A stretch of DNA of 64,000 nt from Anthopleura xanthogrammica (lineage: Eukaryota; Cnidaria; Anthozoa; Actiniaria; Actiniidae). The stretch's first letter is position 1; every line of letters begins with the position of its first letter. Shown here in pieces: positions 1 to 13,300 of this stretch. The stretch is taken from assembly GCA_964019055.1 (NCBI GenBank), contig OZ025208.1, forward strand, positions 14,638,097 to 14,702,096, read 5' to 3'. A model generated the notes under the pieces. The model saw only the letters and a program-made list of their open reading frames with translations. It did no database searches and was not told where the DNA came from. The translations under genes and the position numbers were made by a program.

Positions 1-1
1 C

Positions 2-190
2 TTTATCTTGGGCGCGGTAATGTTTTCCTATTTCAGACCAGGTGTCATTCTCTAGGAAATAAGATTCTTTGTTTGAGTTGTATCCATATTCATGTGTCAA
101 GATTCTCATACACAACCGTTAAACAAAGAAATGGTTCTCAAGGGAATGACACGTGGTCTGAAATGGGAAAACATTATGGCCAAGCTAAAG
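2..190. mobile_element. Hairpin MITE, family M1, copy a
   Basis: About 45 bp imperfect terminal inverted repeats: CTTGGG..GTAATGTTTTCC at the left and GGAAAACATTATGGCCAAG at the right. The arms also contain a (C)ACGTG-type core. It sits in an intron of RTK1. Further copies are at 10900, 26518, 48989 and 56442, with half copies at 25150 and 59090. No coding capacity. Confidence 0.8.
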
Positions 191-266
191 AGGCCTATTA
201 AGGGAGTTACCATCGTGAAAAAGTTTTTTTTTAAACTTTCTTATATGTATTTTATATGTTTCTTAG

Positions 267-2489
267 AGTAAGATGCCATTAAAGTGGATGGCCATTGAGT
301 CTCTAGAAACAATGATTTTCACGACTCAAAGCGATGTGTAAGTGATGATCAGATTATGCTTCTTTGCACGTGACGTCATAGCCGCCATGTTGAAAGAATT
401 TGACAAAAGATTTTTCAATGGATTCTTTTGTTATATTTTCCAAAATGAGAGCCACGACTGTTGTTATTTTATTCCCTTGGGAATGATTGCAAAATAAGAA
501 TAGACCCCTTGCAACACGTTGGAATGCAGCACAATTTGGAGGACAAAACAATAGGTTCCAATTCTCAGGAGATTGAAATTCTTTTTTGTTGTCCCCCAAA
601 TTGAGTTTCTTTGATGTCACGTGAAAGGGGTCTATAGAAACTAGGAATTCTGCATTTAGGTGTGGTTTCCTTGATCTACTGAGCGAAAAGCGAAAAATTA
701 GAAAACAATTAGAAGTAACGATGCAACAAATCTCACAGTTGATCTTGTTGTAATTTCTTGTTCTGCAGATGGTCTTTTGGAGTTCTATTATGGGAAATCG
801 AAACTGGAGGTAAAGCAAACACTTTATTCTCAAATGTCTCCTACCCCTTTTAACTTGTTCGTCTATAAGGAAATAGTCTTATACATAAGAAAATTTAAAT
901 GCGCGCTCGTCCTACAATTTGTCTGGCACAACCGCAAGACCACTAGTGTATCTTAAGTTTATATAGTATTCGAATTCAGTGCTCAGAAGCCCAGTTACCT
1001 TGAGTCCCAGCTGGAGAACCCTCTAAAAGCCGGCTTGACCGTCTGGTCATAGGCATTTTCTATGCTCAATAAACAGGATGCTTTGTGGTCTAGCTTGGGT
1101 ACAAACAACACTATATAAGGCATGATGAACTAAAGATGTTTGTACCCAAGAATGTTCATTACCTGAATCGCAATTAAGTTTTCACTAGAAATCTTTTGTT
1201 TGTTCACCATTTGAAGCAGATAATGAGATCCAAAGGCTTCTATCAGTTGAGCCCAAGTATAATTTAGTAACAGTTAATGTGAACATCTATCCAGGAGCCA
1301 CGCCCTACCCAGGTTTGATGGGAAGAGAGCTATTCCAAGAACTCACCTTGGGACACAGACTGGAGCAGCCACCAACTTGTCCAGACACCCTGTAAGCAAA
1401 AATGTATCCTATCAGTCACGTGACGTAGACCCCCACGAGCCTCGAATCAATGACTGACATGCACAACAACTGCCATAACTGATAAGTCAGTTTTGGAATT
1501 GTTTATAACTCTTTTGTGAATCTCAAGTAATTCGAGAGCGAATATAAGAAGAAGCCGGGAAATATTTAGGAAGGGCCATAAAAGCAAACATTAATTATAT
1601 TGAACCCTGAAACAACCTCTGGGCTGATCTAAGTCAGGGCACGACTAACTCACAGATCGAACCCTGAAACAACCCCTGGGCTGATCTAAGTCAGGGCAGG
1701 GCTAATTAAGGGATGCAACTGGATTTTAGAAACAATTAAGTCATATAATTGTAGATTTCATAAGAGACCACGGATGTGGTCATCTTTATCCCCAGTATCC
1801 CTCCCCCTGCCACTGCCCCTCCCCTCCCCTCCAGAGAACACGCTCAACTTAAAGGTCCCTGTTTGTTGTGGCAATCAAGTGTAATAACAGGAAAATCGGT
1901 ATTGATTATATATAATTACATATTTGGCATCAGATACGAGATAATGAGCAGATGTTGGATCAGGGATCCTTCTGAGCGTCCGTCATTTCAACAACTGTGT
2001 AACGAACTGGGATCCTTTCTACAGGAAGAAGCGGTAAGCAAGTAAAGCTATCGGCATTTTATTCATCCATCCATCCATCCATCCATCCATCCATCCATCC
2101 ATCCATCCATCCATCCATCCATCCATCCATCCATCCATCCATCCATCCATCCATCCATCCATCCATCCATCCATCCATCCATCCATCCATCCATCCATCC
2201 ATCCATCCATCCATCCATCCATCCATCCATCCATCCATCCATCCATCCATTCATTCATTCATTCATTCATTCATTCATTCATTCATTCATTCATTCATTC
2301 ATTCATCCATCCATTCATTCATTCATTCACTCACTCAATGATTCATTCATTCATTCATTCATTCATTCATTCATTCATTCATTCATTCACTCACTCAATG
2401 ATTCATTCTTTTTTATTTCCCAGGGATACGAGGACTTGTTTGTCAGTACCGAGGCAAATGAATCCAGTGAAACAACAACAAACTTGTAG
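267..2489 (+). CDS. Receptor tyrosine kinase, C-terminal exons only (RTK1, partial)
   Basis: Exons 267-337, 769-809, 1295-1391, 1934-2033 and 2424-2489, all with GT/AG ends and matching phases. Seen: the translation covers the C-lobe of a tyrosine kinase domain: [14 protein letters not shown] (activation-loop end and substrate-recognition W), the [18 protein letters not shown] block of helix [12 protein letters not shown], then [16 protein letters not shown], and a short tail beginning GYEDLF and ending at TAG. Known: these motifs occur in receptor tyrosine kinases of the FGFR/RET-like branch. The glycine loop, HRD and DFG exons and the ectodomain must lie upstream of the window. Exon lengths 71/41/97/100 equal those of the paralogue at 10376-15113, so the two are a tandem duplicate pair. 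The ligand is unknown. Confidence 0.9.
501..636. mobile_element. Hairpin MITE, family M2, copy a
   Basis: Bounded by TAGACCCCTT and AAGGGGTCTA, with inner arms carrying a TTTGGAGGACAAAACAA-type sequence and its inverse. Two similar elements lie at 57540 and 58391. It lies inside an RTK1 intron. Confidence 0.75.
1070..1152. repeat. Hairpin with CTTGGGTACAAAC arms
   Basis: The left arm TAGCTTGGGTACAAAC is answered by GTTTGTACCCAAG. It is closely related to the cleaner hairpin at 59615-59705. It lies in an RTK1 intron. Confidence 0.6.
1602..1706 (+). repeat. Two tandem units of the 57 bp SINE-tail repeat
   Basis: Two successive copies of a unit containing CCTGAAACAACC and GGGCTGATCTAAGTCAGGGC. 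The same unit recurs at 12664-12832, 27140-27361 (inverted) and 38914-39232, always in introns. Confidence 0.8.
2060..2408. repeat. (ATCC)n then (ATTC)n microsatellite
   Basis: About 190 bp of nearly pure CATC repeats followed by about 150 bp of CATT repeats with CACTCACTCAATGA interruptions. It fills most of the last intron of RTK1. Open frames encoding WMDG or HSFI repeats here are artefacts of the repeat. Confidence 0.97.
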
Positions 2490-3275
2490 ATGTAGACTTG
2501 GCAACAGTAGAACTTTATCAAAGGAGGCTATATCAGAGCTACTCTGTTGGAATATTTGATGTCGTAATGTCTATTTTTAGACAGATTATTCTAGAATGCA
2601 ATAATGTAAATATTTAGCTTTTTACGAGGAAAGTCAATGTACGCAGACCAGGCTGGTGACATAATGCCTATTTTTAGAATGAATATCCTAGGAGGTAATA
2701 ATGTATATATCAAGCTTTTGAAATATAGGAAACACACTATACACATGTATCAGCAGACCTGCCTCAAGGCTGACAGCGTAGCAAGAGTTAAATTCAAGCA
2801 CAGCTGTAAATAGTTACCTATTTCATTTATTTTCACACGCTTAACGGCGTTATTCACATTTGATGAACGTTATTATGAAAGAAAGAAATTTTGTTTAAAT
2901 TGGACACTGGCTTGATTGGGCAGTCTCTGTGGAGTAAGAAGGGTTAACAGAACTTGTGTTGATTGAAGAATTTTTCTGTTCATCTCTTCAAAAAAAGGAA
3001 GGAAGGAAGGAAAGAAAAAAGGGAAAGAAATTCAAAGAAATGGAAGGAGAAAGAGAAGGGTGGGAGGAACGGAGGAAAGAACTGTTAAGGCAGAGAACGA
3101 AAGGTATAAATGAAAAGAACTACAAATAGTTCGACCCTTTTTGACAACTCAATTACAAAACCGTTCGCATGCACCTGTTCTTTTGATGTCTCTTGTTCAG
3201 TATCAGTCGTTCGTCTCGTAGTATCCTAACGAGTTTTATATTGTTATAGATAGTGTTTAAATAAACTGCTGCATT
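2490..3275 (+). other. RTK1 3' UTR and polyadenylation signal
   Basis: Non-coding, AT-rich sequence after the TAG stop. An AATAAA at 3260-3265 is the best polyadenylation signal. A purine-rich (GGAA-like) stretch lies at 2995-3080. Confidence 0.6.
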
Positions 3276-3883
3276 CATTTATTTTTGTGCTTGTGTTTAC
3301 TCAACAGACTCATCAACAATTAACTACGTAACGATCGTGTTTTGTCCATGTTCACAAAAAAGACTTTCCTTGAGTCCCTTCTATTGGCAAAAAATGTCGT
3401 CCCAACAAAAAAAAAACGAAAGAAAATAGAAAATATTAGACGACTTTCACTAAAAGGTCACGTGATCATACCCCGCTTTGTCAAAATGAAGAACAGAAAT
3501 GAAAAGAGCACTTTGACATTAGTAAGAGGGCGAAGTTTTAGCTCTTAATGTTGACTATATGAGAAATGGCATTAAATATCAAACCCAATATTTCATAAGG
3601 TTGAAAGTTCTTGAACGCTCTTGCCATCCAGTGCATCGTTTTCCCTTACAAATCCTTATAAAAAATATTTTTTTCTATTTTTCAAATGTTTTGTTTTTGA
3701 AGTGAGACGACGATGAAAATTGAACCTTTTCCAAATGAGATATTTTTGATGACAAATTACAAAAATAGTTAAGAGAAAGAGAAACCCGATGTTAAAAAAG
3801 AGAAAAACAAAAATATAATAGCTCAAATTCCGAGTTGAATTGTCTAATAATATCGTCCGCCATTAATCCATCTGGTTCATACC

Positions 3884-4060
3884 CGTGACGTCAGTTACTT
3901 AACACTGTGCTTTTAGCGTCCAGGTTTAGGACTTATTGCTACATTCTTGCTCCACAACGCGTCTTCTTGGCTTTATTTTCGAGAAAGAAACCTCAATTAC
4001 AGAATATCCACATATGACAACAAGCCATGATGGTTATCAATGTTGAGTAACTGACGTCGC
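3884..4060. repeat. Inverted-repeat element with GACGTCAGTTACT arms
   Basis: GTGACGTCAGTTACTTAACA at the left is matched by an inverted TTGAGTAACTGACGTCGC at the right, about 18 of 20 bases. The interior is non-coding. Confidence 0.55.
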
Positions 4061-4482
4061 AAAGAGAACGTTTGAATATTGGCGGAAAGCGAAATCCGAA
4101 AAATAGAACTTGTTTTGAGAACGTTCCCTTTATGGCTTTAATATATTAGTGTGAATGCTATGAGGATGTCAAAAATGTAAAAATTTCGTTGATTTCATCG
4201 TCGTCCCACTTTAAGAAAAACAGAAAAAGAAAGAAAGAAAGAAAGAAGGAATATAATTTTCACTAGTCTAGCAAGCAGATTACTATGCTAAAAATGCGTG
4301 TTCCATGTACGGTGCTTGGTCAGGTCACATGTATAAACTCATTTATTATTTGACCAGGTTATTTGCATATAAGAAATTAATTCAGTCTTGTTGCTAGCAT
4401 ACTCAACATCCGTTTGGTAAATGATCATTTGAACAACCGAAAAAACGTACTTCATAAATACATCTGCCAGATTCTGATTTGA

Positions 4483-4720
4483 ATCAATCAAACATTGAAC
4501 ATTGGTTTAAGGTTGTGGGACGAGAGTGAAATTCGTATGCTGAGTCAAAGAAAGAATATAAAGATTCTGCCCAGATGTCAGATTCTGCCTGGATGGAATA
4601 AAATCAATCAGTATTGAACACTGGTTTACGATTATGGAACGAGATTGAGTAAGTAGTCATCTTGAACTAAAAAATCGGTGAAATTCGTATGCTGAAATTA
4701 AAGAAAGAATATAAGGAGGA
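4483..4720 (+). repeat. Degenerate tandem duplication (about 120-150 bp unit)
   Basis: Two blocks share AATCAATCA, TTGAACA, TGGTTTA, GTGAAATTCGTATGCTGA and AAAGAAAGAATATAA in the same order. No coding potential. Confidence 0.6.
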
Positions 4721-5721
4721 AAGAAAGAAAGTAGATAGAATATTCACAAATACAGAGAACAAGAAAGCAGGAATAGATGCACGGATATTAAAGAGTGAAA
4801 TAATGGAAAATTAAGTCATAGAAAAAATCAAAAAAATGTTGTCAAAAAAAGGAAACCAAACTCGAAAAACGGAAGAAAATTAAATGGAAAAGAAACGAAA
4901 AGGCACAGTACGTACACTAATAAATATACGAAAATTAATACTAAATAAAATATATATAAATGAATTGGATATAACCGTGGCATAACCACAGAATAGTCAA
5001 ATTTAGGAGCAACAATTTTACTGTTCAGAACTGAGCCAAAGACAGCTCCAATCTTCATTCAAAATGAAGTAAAAAACAAACGTTATAATCCTTTGATCCA
5101 GCGAAAGGATTTGCTAAATTTACCTCAAATTGTCTTTTTTTATTTCAAACCTTTACTAATTTTCAACTGTATACTTTGAATTTTCTCTCAAATTATATAA
5201 TTTTCAGAAGAGATTACGTTGCTTGTATGTGCTATGACGAGAGTGATTTAGAATGACGTTTCTGTTTTTTTCAACACGGTAACGCCATGTTCGTATGGTC
5301 GTTGATATACAATATTCAATTTGAAAGAAGCCAGTCATTCGTTCAATTTGAGGACTATTTTTTCACTATTCAGTTTTAAGAAAATATTGGCAATGGATTC
5401 AATTTATCTTTTTTTATTTAATTTCTTGTCCGGGTTCTCAACTGATATCAGCGCATGAACCTCCGCGATCTTTAATTTCAGCAATGAGCTTTAAAAGTTA
5501 ATCTTCTTGTGCCTTTCGAAACTCTAAACCGAAAATTTTAGCGAATTAACTGGAGTGAATATCAACAAGAAACGAGGCGACAAACCAGAAGTCAATAATT
5601 TTTTTATCCCGGCATATTTGCACTATTTGTCACTTATATGAGAACAGTTTCAACACAAGCCTGAAGCCCGGAACTCTGCTATAAATATTACTGAACTGAA
5701 TACACTAAAACTAAAAAACAA

Positions 5722-6035
5722 CATGTGAGTTGAGAGTTGTACGTATAGAATATTGAATGTAGTGGTAGTGTGTGTGAGTAAAAGAAGACCAAAATTGCCT
5801 TGTTCTCTTCTTTGCCGTGAGGAGCTTTTCTACGGGTTAGTTTCGGTTTTTCTCTCCATAAAAATCAACGTGTACATAGAATATTGAATGTTGTGGTAGT
5901 GTGTGTGAAAAGAAGACCAAAATTGCCTTGTTCTCCTCCTTTCCCGAGGAGTTTTTCTCTGTGTTTTTCTCCCCTCGCCTTAAGAATCAATAACACTGAT
6001 GTGTGTTGAGAGTTGTGCACATAGAATTTCGAATA
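5722..6035 (+). repeat. Three degenerate tandem units of about 135-145 bp
   Basis: Each unit carries ATAGAAT(A)TTGAATGT, GTGGTAGTGTGTGTGAG and, in the first two, AAGACCAAAATTGCCTTG. Starts are near 5725, 5868 and 6002. Confidence 0.65.
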
Positions 6036-6233
6036 TAGTGGTAGATTTTGAGCAAGTGAAATCTAAAACCTGCATTCATCAGTACTAAATTTGTTCACCT
6101 ACTAAGAAGAATTACACTAATTAGTGTAGTGGCGAATATAATGGGATAATCCAAAAGGAAGTAAGCATTTAACTTATCCGCACGAACCACTTTCATTATA
6201 ATAATGTTTACACGACATAATAAAGTTTCTTAC

Positions 6234-6323
6234 TTAGAGCTGTTTTCGTACGAGTGGGAAGCACACGGTACTGACTTACACTACGTACACGGTACGACAT
6301 ACCGTAACATTGAAATGGCTTCC

Positions 6324-6413
<90 letters not shown>

Positions 6414-6549
6414 TATTATTATTATTATTATTATTCCAGTAATTCATCCAATCACGATGCATGGTTAGGGCTACGGTAAGGTACGGTACGGCTACAGTAC
6501 GACTACGAATCTGCCATACCGTTTCCCACTCATACGAAAACCGCTCTAT
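6234..6549. mobile_element. Hairpin element, family M3, with inverted (AAT)n/(ATT)n core
   Basis: Ends are TTAGAGCTGTTTTCGTACGA and the inverse TCGTATGAGTGGGAAACG type sequence. The core at 6327-6436 is (TAA)n followed by (TTA)n, itself an inverted repeat that can fold. Related elements are at 16892 and 63424. Confidence 0.7.
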
Positions 6550-8014
6550 CGTGTGTAAATAATCGAGTACTGAATGAATTATTTACATTTATTGAATGTA
6601 ATACAGATGTACAAATTAAACAACAAACTAAATGATTACCGGAGTCCAAAACAGTAATTGGCTCAGATCCAGTTAATTTTAATGAGTTCAAATGGCTTAA
6701 CATTAATCAGTTTGTAAACAGAACTAATAATTTGAACAACAATATTGTCGTAGGTTTAAATATCATGATTTGTCAGTGGCGAATGATTTTATTTATTTCC
6801 CGAACCGATGGCAATTCTGATGATATTTTGCAAAAAGCCGAATTGAATATTTGTATTTCTTTTTCTTAAGACAGATTTTTATTAATTTTTGTTTTATCTT
6901 TATAAGTTTTGCTGGTTTTTCCCAATTTTTCTCTAATTTCTCACGATTTCCCAGGTGTTTGTTAATGCACATGCTCAAACCATTTTGGCGAGTTTCTACA
7001 CTGCGCATGCTCAAACCATTCTTCGCGCAATTTATTTGCTGAAATTAGGTTATATTCAAATAGAAATAAATATAAAATAAAAAAAGTTTTTCAAAGGTGT
7101 TTTATTGAGCCATTTTAGAAAGGTTTCGAACATTTTTCAGGAATATCAAGTAACGAAAAGAAGTGTTCATCTTATTAGGTGATTTATGTAGTACTCAGCT
7201 TGCAACTGTCGTGAATCCGGCACTCAGCCATCCATAGATGAAAAATTTTCAGAAACCGGAAAAGGATGAATTAGTACGAAAATCGAGGGTTTTTATAATC
7301 ACTGGTTAAGGTTTTTTTTCTTGATATTCTGATGGGAAGTATTTTGCACATTTTTAAAGGAGTCAGTTACTTCATCTGCTAACTTAGTTCTATACATTTC
7401 TTTCCAAATAACTTCGTGATATATTCTACTTCTATGAAGCTCAAAGGTCGGCTAAGGAACTTGACTTTTCATTAGAATAAATTCTTTAATGTCTCTTTTC
7501 ATCAATACTGAGTACCTATGAAACTAGCGGATATTTTGATTAGAAAATACAAAGAAGACAAAGAAAGGTATTAGAGCGATGTTGAGTAGATGGCGCCAGT
7601 GACTCTTTTAGATATTCGCTAAAATACAATACTTACGATCGAAATATCACGAAAAAACTTTAACCAGTGATTATTAGACCCTTAAAGATTATTCGTGAGA
7701 TTATTTAGCCGAATCTAACGATTTCGCACTAATCCCCCTTTAATGTTCAAAGAAAATTGAAATTTCTGATCCTTAAAATATGTTCAAGAAAACTGAAACA
7801 AAATCAATTTTACTCTTGTTTCCGACTCCCTAAGTTCATAATATTATTCATCATAATAAGCCCTATTAAGGACGTACAGTTATCCATTATCCTTGTGATA
7901 CTGAGGACGGTTATCCCGGCTTACCCTGAAAAGTACCGAAAACGTTATTTCTAAGACTAATAGGTAATGATTTATTTATCTGTTATTCTAAAAACTGTCT
8001 TATCAGTAATCCCT

Positions 8015-8157
8015 TACGCCTGGTTCACATTTGACATAAGCATTAGCATAGACATAAGCATAAGAATTGTTATGCTGTGCCAATTCACACTTGTATTTTT
8101 TTCTACATACTGAGCAGAAACACTGAGAAGCTTATGTCAAGTGTGAACCAGCCTTAA
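8015..8157. repeat. Short hairpin element (GCCTGGTTCACA arms)
   Basis: GCCTGGTTCACATTTGACATA is mirrored by CTTATGTCAAGTGTGAACCA followed by GCC. The interior contains tandem GACATAAGCAT-like units. No coding content. Confidence 0.7.
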
Positions 8158-10375
8158 ACGACTCCAACTGATGGTCTCCCGAGAACAATTGCAACTCTGT
8201 CTCCAATTTTCTGTAAACCTTAATTGTCAACCAAAACCCTGTCGCGAAGGCTTCGATTTCGTGCGTGTGGTTTCGAAGCACTGAACAGGTAATTTGCTAG
8301 CTAAGTCAAAAAGGAATCTTCTGGCATGGTGCCTTGAGGGAGTCCTGCTTGTGGGGAATACTACGTGACTTGTTTTAGTAAATGCAAAAGGACTATTTTA
8401 AAAACTGTTAGAGCCGGATAATCCACTTAAGTTTTCAAGGAGTTGAAAATCTTCAACATGGATCCGAATTATACGGGAAATAAGGGTTTGGAATCCCACC
8501 GAGTGCTGGGGTGTAGGAACACCTGTCTCCGCGGCACAAATTGAACTCTACAAACAAATAAATGATATCCTGTTTTGTATGGATTCGAGGGATTCAATTT
8601 CAATTTACAATCAAAGGATCCCCGGCCAAATGCGGCACATTTAAGTTTACTTTAGTTTAGTTAAGTTTCCTAAAGGTTTCTCATCGTGTTGCCAAAAGTA
8701 TTTTCCGTACTTGCAACTGAGCTATAGCTAAAATCTTGGAGAATTGGCTAATGTCTCATTTCAACTGACCAGGTGTGCGTGATAATAGTCTTAAATCTGC
8801 TATTTCATCCTAGTAGGATGTCTCTTGAAGTCTTACCAAGCGAGCTACAATTGCTTAGTAAACCTCAAACAAGAACTGCCTCGCCAACTTTCTGCGAGTC
8901 GATCAGAAAAACAAACTCGAATCAGACTTGTTTAAAAACCTTTTGTAGCAGTCCTTCTATTGCATGCGAGGAGATAATTCGAAATCTTGAAAAACAGATC
9001 TAATATTGTGGTTTTCATTTTACAGCGATTTATCTTAACTGGGAAGAAACTGAGCGGGGTCCGCAAAGCAACGCCGTACAGTATCATCACTACAGCAGGT
9101 GAGAAAAACTGCAACGATGTTTACCGACTTTTTAGCACCAATTTTTGTTTCTAAACCAAAAACAAACAACAATTCTGCGTGAAAACTTTCCAAAACAAAA
9201 ACCGTCATGATCCTGTTTAATTAAAACACTAATAGGAGCCAACAATACTAATTTCTTTGAAGGCACTAGATTTGATACATTGTTACATCTGCCTGATATG
9301 TGGCTTGATGGGCTTCAGTTCATCAAGTATCATCGCATATCGAGTATATTTTTGTTTCTTCTACGTTGACAAGCTTTCGAGTCAATGGTCATTGAAGTTA
9401 ATATTTAAATGGGTAAATATTTCTTGATTTGAGTGTTGCGTCTTTAAGTTATAAAGGTTTATACTTCCAATATGTTACTGACTGTGACGTCTGCGTAGGA
9501 GGGTAGTAGATATAGTCCTGTAGCTGAGATCAACTATAACGTTGTTAAGTAGTTAGATGACTAGCATTTCTACTAAAATTTTCTTATTATCGCCAAAAGG
9601 TAGGAACGTCGTATATGGTACATTATTTTTATTATTCCTACCAATAAATGTATTTGGTGATCTTCGTATTTGTACCATACATGAAGAACCATACGACTAA
9701 AGCCTCGTAATCAAGTCTGAATCTTAAGGTATCGAACTTGGTCTATTATTCGGGTACTTGTTACGACCCCCAAAGATTATCGCTATTAAATTAAGTGTAC
9801 ACCGAATACTGGCGAGAAATATTGCCAATCATTAGCTATTAAACATTTCTTATAAATTGGATTATTAGTTTGTAACGCATGGTCCAAGAGAGTTGACTGA
9901 AAATGGAAAGCCGTTAATACCAAAAGCCATTGAGTTGTCGTGACTTGTTCAGTTTACCACACCATACATGACTATATATTGAATTATTGATACAACTAGC
10001 TAGTCGAGTTTGGTAATTACATTGTCGAGTTCCAGCATTATGGGCTTTTGTCACACAGCGGCCATATTGGTTGAAACAATGGGTTTCGATTCCCTTGGGT
10101 CCCCTTGCCCTCGCTTTGAGGCGCTTCATAACGTTCCAAACAAAGGTTTTCGCTCTCAAGGGAATAAACATGGCCGCCTTGTGATAAAGGGCCATTGAGA
10201 TCTCGACGAGTTCCTAAAAGTATCGACGAAAACTCGACGTGATTTTCTTGAACTCGACGAGTTTCTTACTAAATTTCGACTTAACTGAGCCAAGTTATAA
10301 ATACTTACGGAAAACGTTTTTAATTCACTCAGTGTTGAAAGGCCCTAGTTTTGAATAACTGAATACCTGGACAAG

Positions 10376-13300
10376 TTCACCAAGAACCTGCCGTCTTTGT
10401 GCACGACTGGTAAAGATTTTGACTGTAGTCAACCAACCAAAGAAAGAAGAAGTAGTTCAGTGACAGGTGCATTTAGGATGGGGAACAAGACAAGTAGTGC
10501 TAACAGAACCACTACCGCTGGGTCTCCAATAAAGTTTCCTGATTTTTCGGATTTGTATAAAACTGACCGGCCAAAACCGACCACGTTAACCACAAAAAAC
10601 CCGCCTAACTTGATCTCGAACACCACGATAAGCATCTCAACATTAACTACGGAGTCACCAACTACACCAGGGATGAAGATGACTTCAAACGAAACGAGTT
10701 CTAGTGGAAAGATGGTAGAGATAATCGCTTATACTTCAAGTGCAGCAGTCATTATCATGGTATTTTTGATCTTAGTGCGAATATATCGAAGAAAAAAGCA
10801 ACAGCAACAGCAGCTCGATAGCTTGGGCACGAAACAGGTATATTCAATGTTTTTTTTTTTTACTTAGTAAATGTTTTGCCGGTAAGAATATTGTTCGTGC
10901 TTAGCTTGGGCATAATGTTTACGTATTTCAGACCACGTGTCATTCCCTTGAGAATAAGATATAAGATTTTTTTGAGTTGTATCCATATTCATGTGTCTTC
11001 TCGTGTGCAACTGTTAAACAAAGAAATGATGCTCTAGGGACTTACACGTGGTCTGAAATGGGAAAACATTATGCCCACGCGAAGGTAAAGAGCTCTATAT
11101 TTGCTGGTTCCTGCTAGTTCTTTCCTACTTACCGGAGTAAAGTTTAAGAATATTGTTTTCTAATTTTAGCGACAGAATCCCTAGTAAGACTAAGGTGCCC
11201 GCCATATTAGTCATACTGTGCGATGGCCGGTCCCATTTCTAATTGTTTTTCTTATGCTAATTCTAATACATTAGCCATCTAACGCACTAGCCATAAACCC
11301 AGTGGCCAGCATCCGTCCTATATTGCATTCACCCTACAGGGGTCTGTAGAAAGGTTGGTGCCGAAATAATATCGCACAGAACTGTCTGTGGATATGAGGT
11401 GATAGGCGTGCTACGTATTCGTTACCAGGCAGTCTTTTTTATTTCACAGCTTGACGATGTTTCGCTAAAACCATGGCGTGAGATAGACAAGGGATTTATA
11501 GCAACAGGCAAAGTACTGGGTTCTGGTTTCTTTGGTGTGGTGTTACAAGGAACAGTGATTCTTGACGGACAGTCCAAACAATGTGCTGTCAAAATGCTCA
11601 AAGGTAAAGAGCTGTTAGAAGTGCTCACTATATCTTATGTATTTTTTTGATTATTTCCTCATAATATATTTGTTATTATCGACAGATCATGCTACCGAGG
11701 CGGACAACAAGGACCTTCTCAACGAGTTACAGATCATCTCACGGATTGGACAACATCCAAACATCATCAACCTTATCGGTGCCTGCACTAAAAGTGGTAA
11801 GCGGTCAAACTTACAAAACTAGTCCAGCGGTTTCCTATTTTCACGTGCGTAATAAAATCATAAAAACATCGGTAAAAGGTCTCAGGGCCACTTTCAAAAT
11901 TAGTGTAAACTGGCGTAAAATTTAAAGAACTGAAAACCCTTCCGAACCAAGTTAGTTTTTCTTTTCTTGTACTCATATTTCTTTATTTCCACACCTTTAT
12001 TTTCAATTAGGTCCAGCACACATAGTTCTGGAGTTTGCCGCTAATGGAAATCTACTAGATTATCTACGTGAAAATCAAAGCCAAGACCCGAACTACACTA
12101 ATGTTACGTCATTACGACCCGACAAAGTTGACCTGAGAACAAGACTCAAGATAGCTTATGAAGTGGCCCAAGGAATGAAACATCTCAGCTCCAAAAAGGT
12201 GGATCGAGCTCTCATCTCTCTTTCAAAGTAGTACTAAGTACAGCTTGAGTTGTGACAAGAAAATCTGGCTTTGATAAGGGTTACACAGGGTCATGTGCCG
12301 CTTAATAAACTGGAAGGCAGAAAGAGAGACTGCATACGACATCATAGCCGCCATCTTGGTTAGACTCACTGAGAAGAGGGGGAGGGGAGGGGACTGATTT
12401 GTCGAGGGTCAGTCTGTGGTGGTGTGGGGAATAGATGAAGGAAAAGACAGATATTCCTCATAGTCGATATTACTGAAGCATTTCTTTTCTTGTCTTGTCA
12501 GTGTGTTCACAGAGACCTTGCAGCGAGGAACATCTTACTTGATGAACATTTCGTTGCTAAGGTAACGGACTTTGGACTGTCAAGAGATGTGTACGAGAAA
12601 GGTGTTTACGAAGTCAACACTCAGGTATTATCTATTCCTTACTTCCAAGACTTTCGATTTTATCGAAACCTCTGGGCTGATCTAAGTCAGGGCATGACTA
12701 ACTCACAGATCGAACCCTGAAACAACCTCTGGGCTGATCTAAGTCAGGGCATGACTAACTCACAGATGAAACCCTGAAACAACTTCTGGGCTGATCTAAA
12801 GTCAGGGCACGGTTAACTCACAGATCAAATTGGACAAGAAACATTTGACCATGGCCAACTATATTAAGTATGTCCTTTTATCTTATAGAGTAAGATGCCA
12901 TTAAAATGGATGGCCCTAGAGTCTCTGGAAACAATGATTTTCACCACTCAAAGCGATGTGTAAGTGAAATGCGAACATTTGAATATCTTTTTGTTGTGTT
13001 CCAAGCGTAGTGATATATGACTCTGATTGCATTTCAGATGGTCTTTTGCAGTTTTGATGTGGGAGATTGAAACTTCAGGTAGCATTGAAAATTTCTTTAA
13101 AAAATTAAGATATTTATATCATGAAATTTAATTCATTATTTCCATAGGAATATTTTTAAATAATAAAATTAATGATAATAATATTAGTTAAAACTAATAT
13201 TTACATCTTGCATATTTTTCACCAATTTTAACTTCCGATTTAACTAAATTTATTTTTGATTTTAATATTTTTCATTTGAAATTTTTTTAAATAAATAATT

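Larger units (their letters stand above)
3276..10354. other. Interval between RTK1 and RTK2 with no supportable gene
   Basis: About 7 kb without a recognisable coding exon. It should contain the 5' exons of RTK2, but none could be assigned. One exon-like block with good splice sites (9026-9098, AG before and GTGAG after) stays open, but its product is not recognisable and its phase cannot be tied to the next exon. The rest is AT-rich sequence with the repeats listed separately. Confidence 0.5.

Noticed and set aside
2019..2258. Minus-strand frames encoding WMDG repeats
   Set aside because: Pure translation of the (ATCC)n microsatellite; all three frames are open, which is diagnostic of the repeat.
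6208..6462. Minus-strand frame with poly-Asn, poly-Tyr and poly-Ile
   Set aside because: Translation of the (AAT)n/(ATT)n core of the M3 element.
9026..9098. Exon-like block with good splice sites upstream of RTK2
   Set aside because: No recognisable product and no phase-compatible neighbour; too weak to annotate as part of RTK2.
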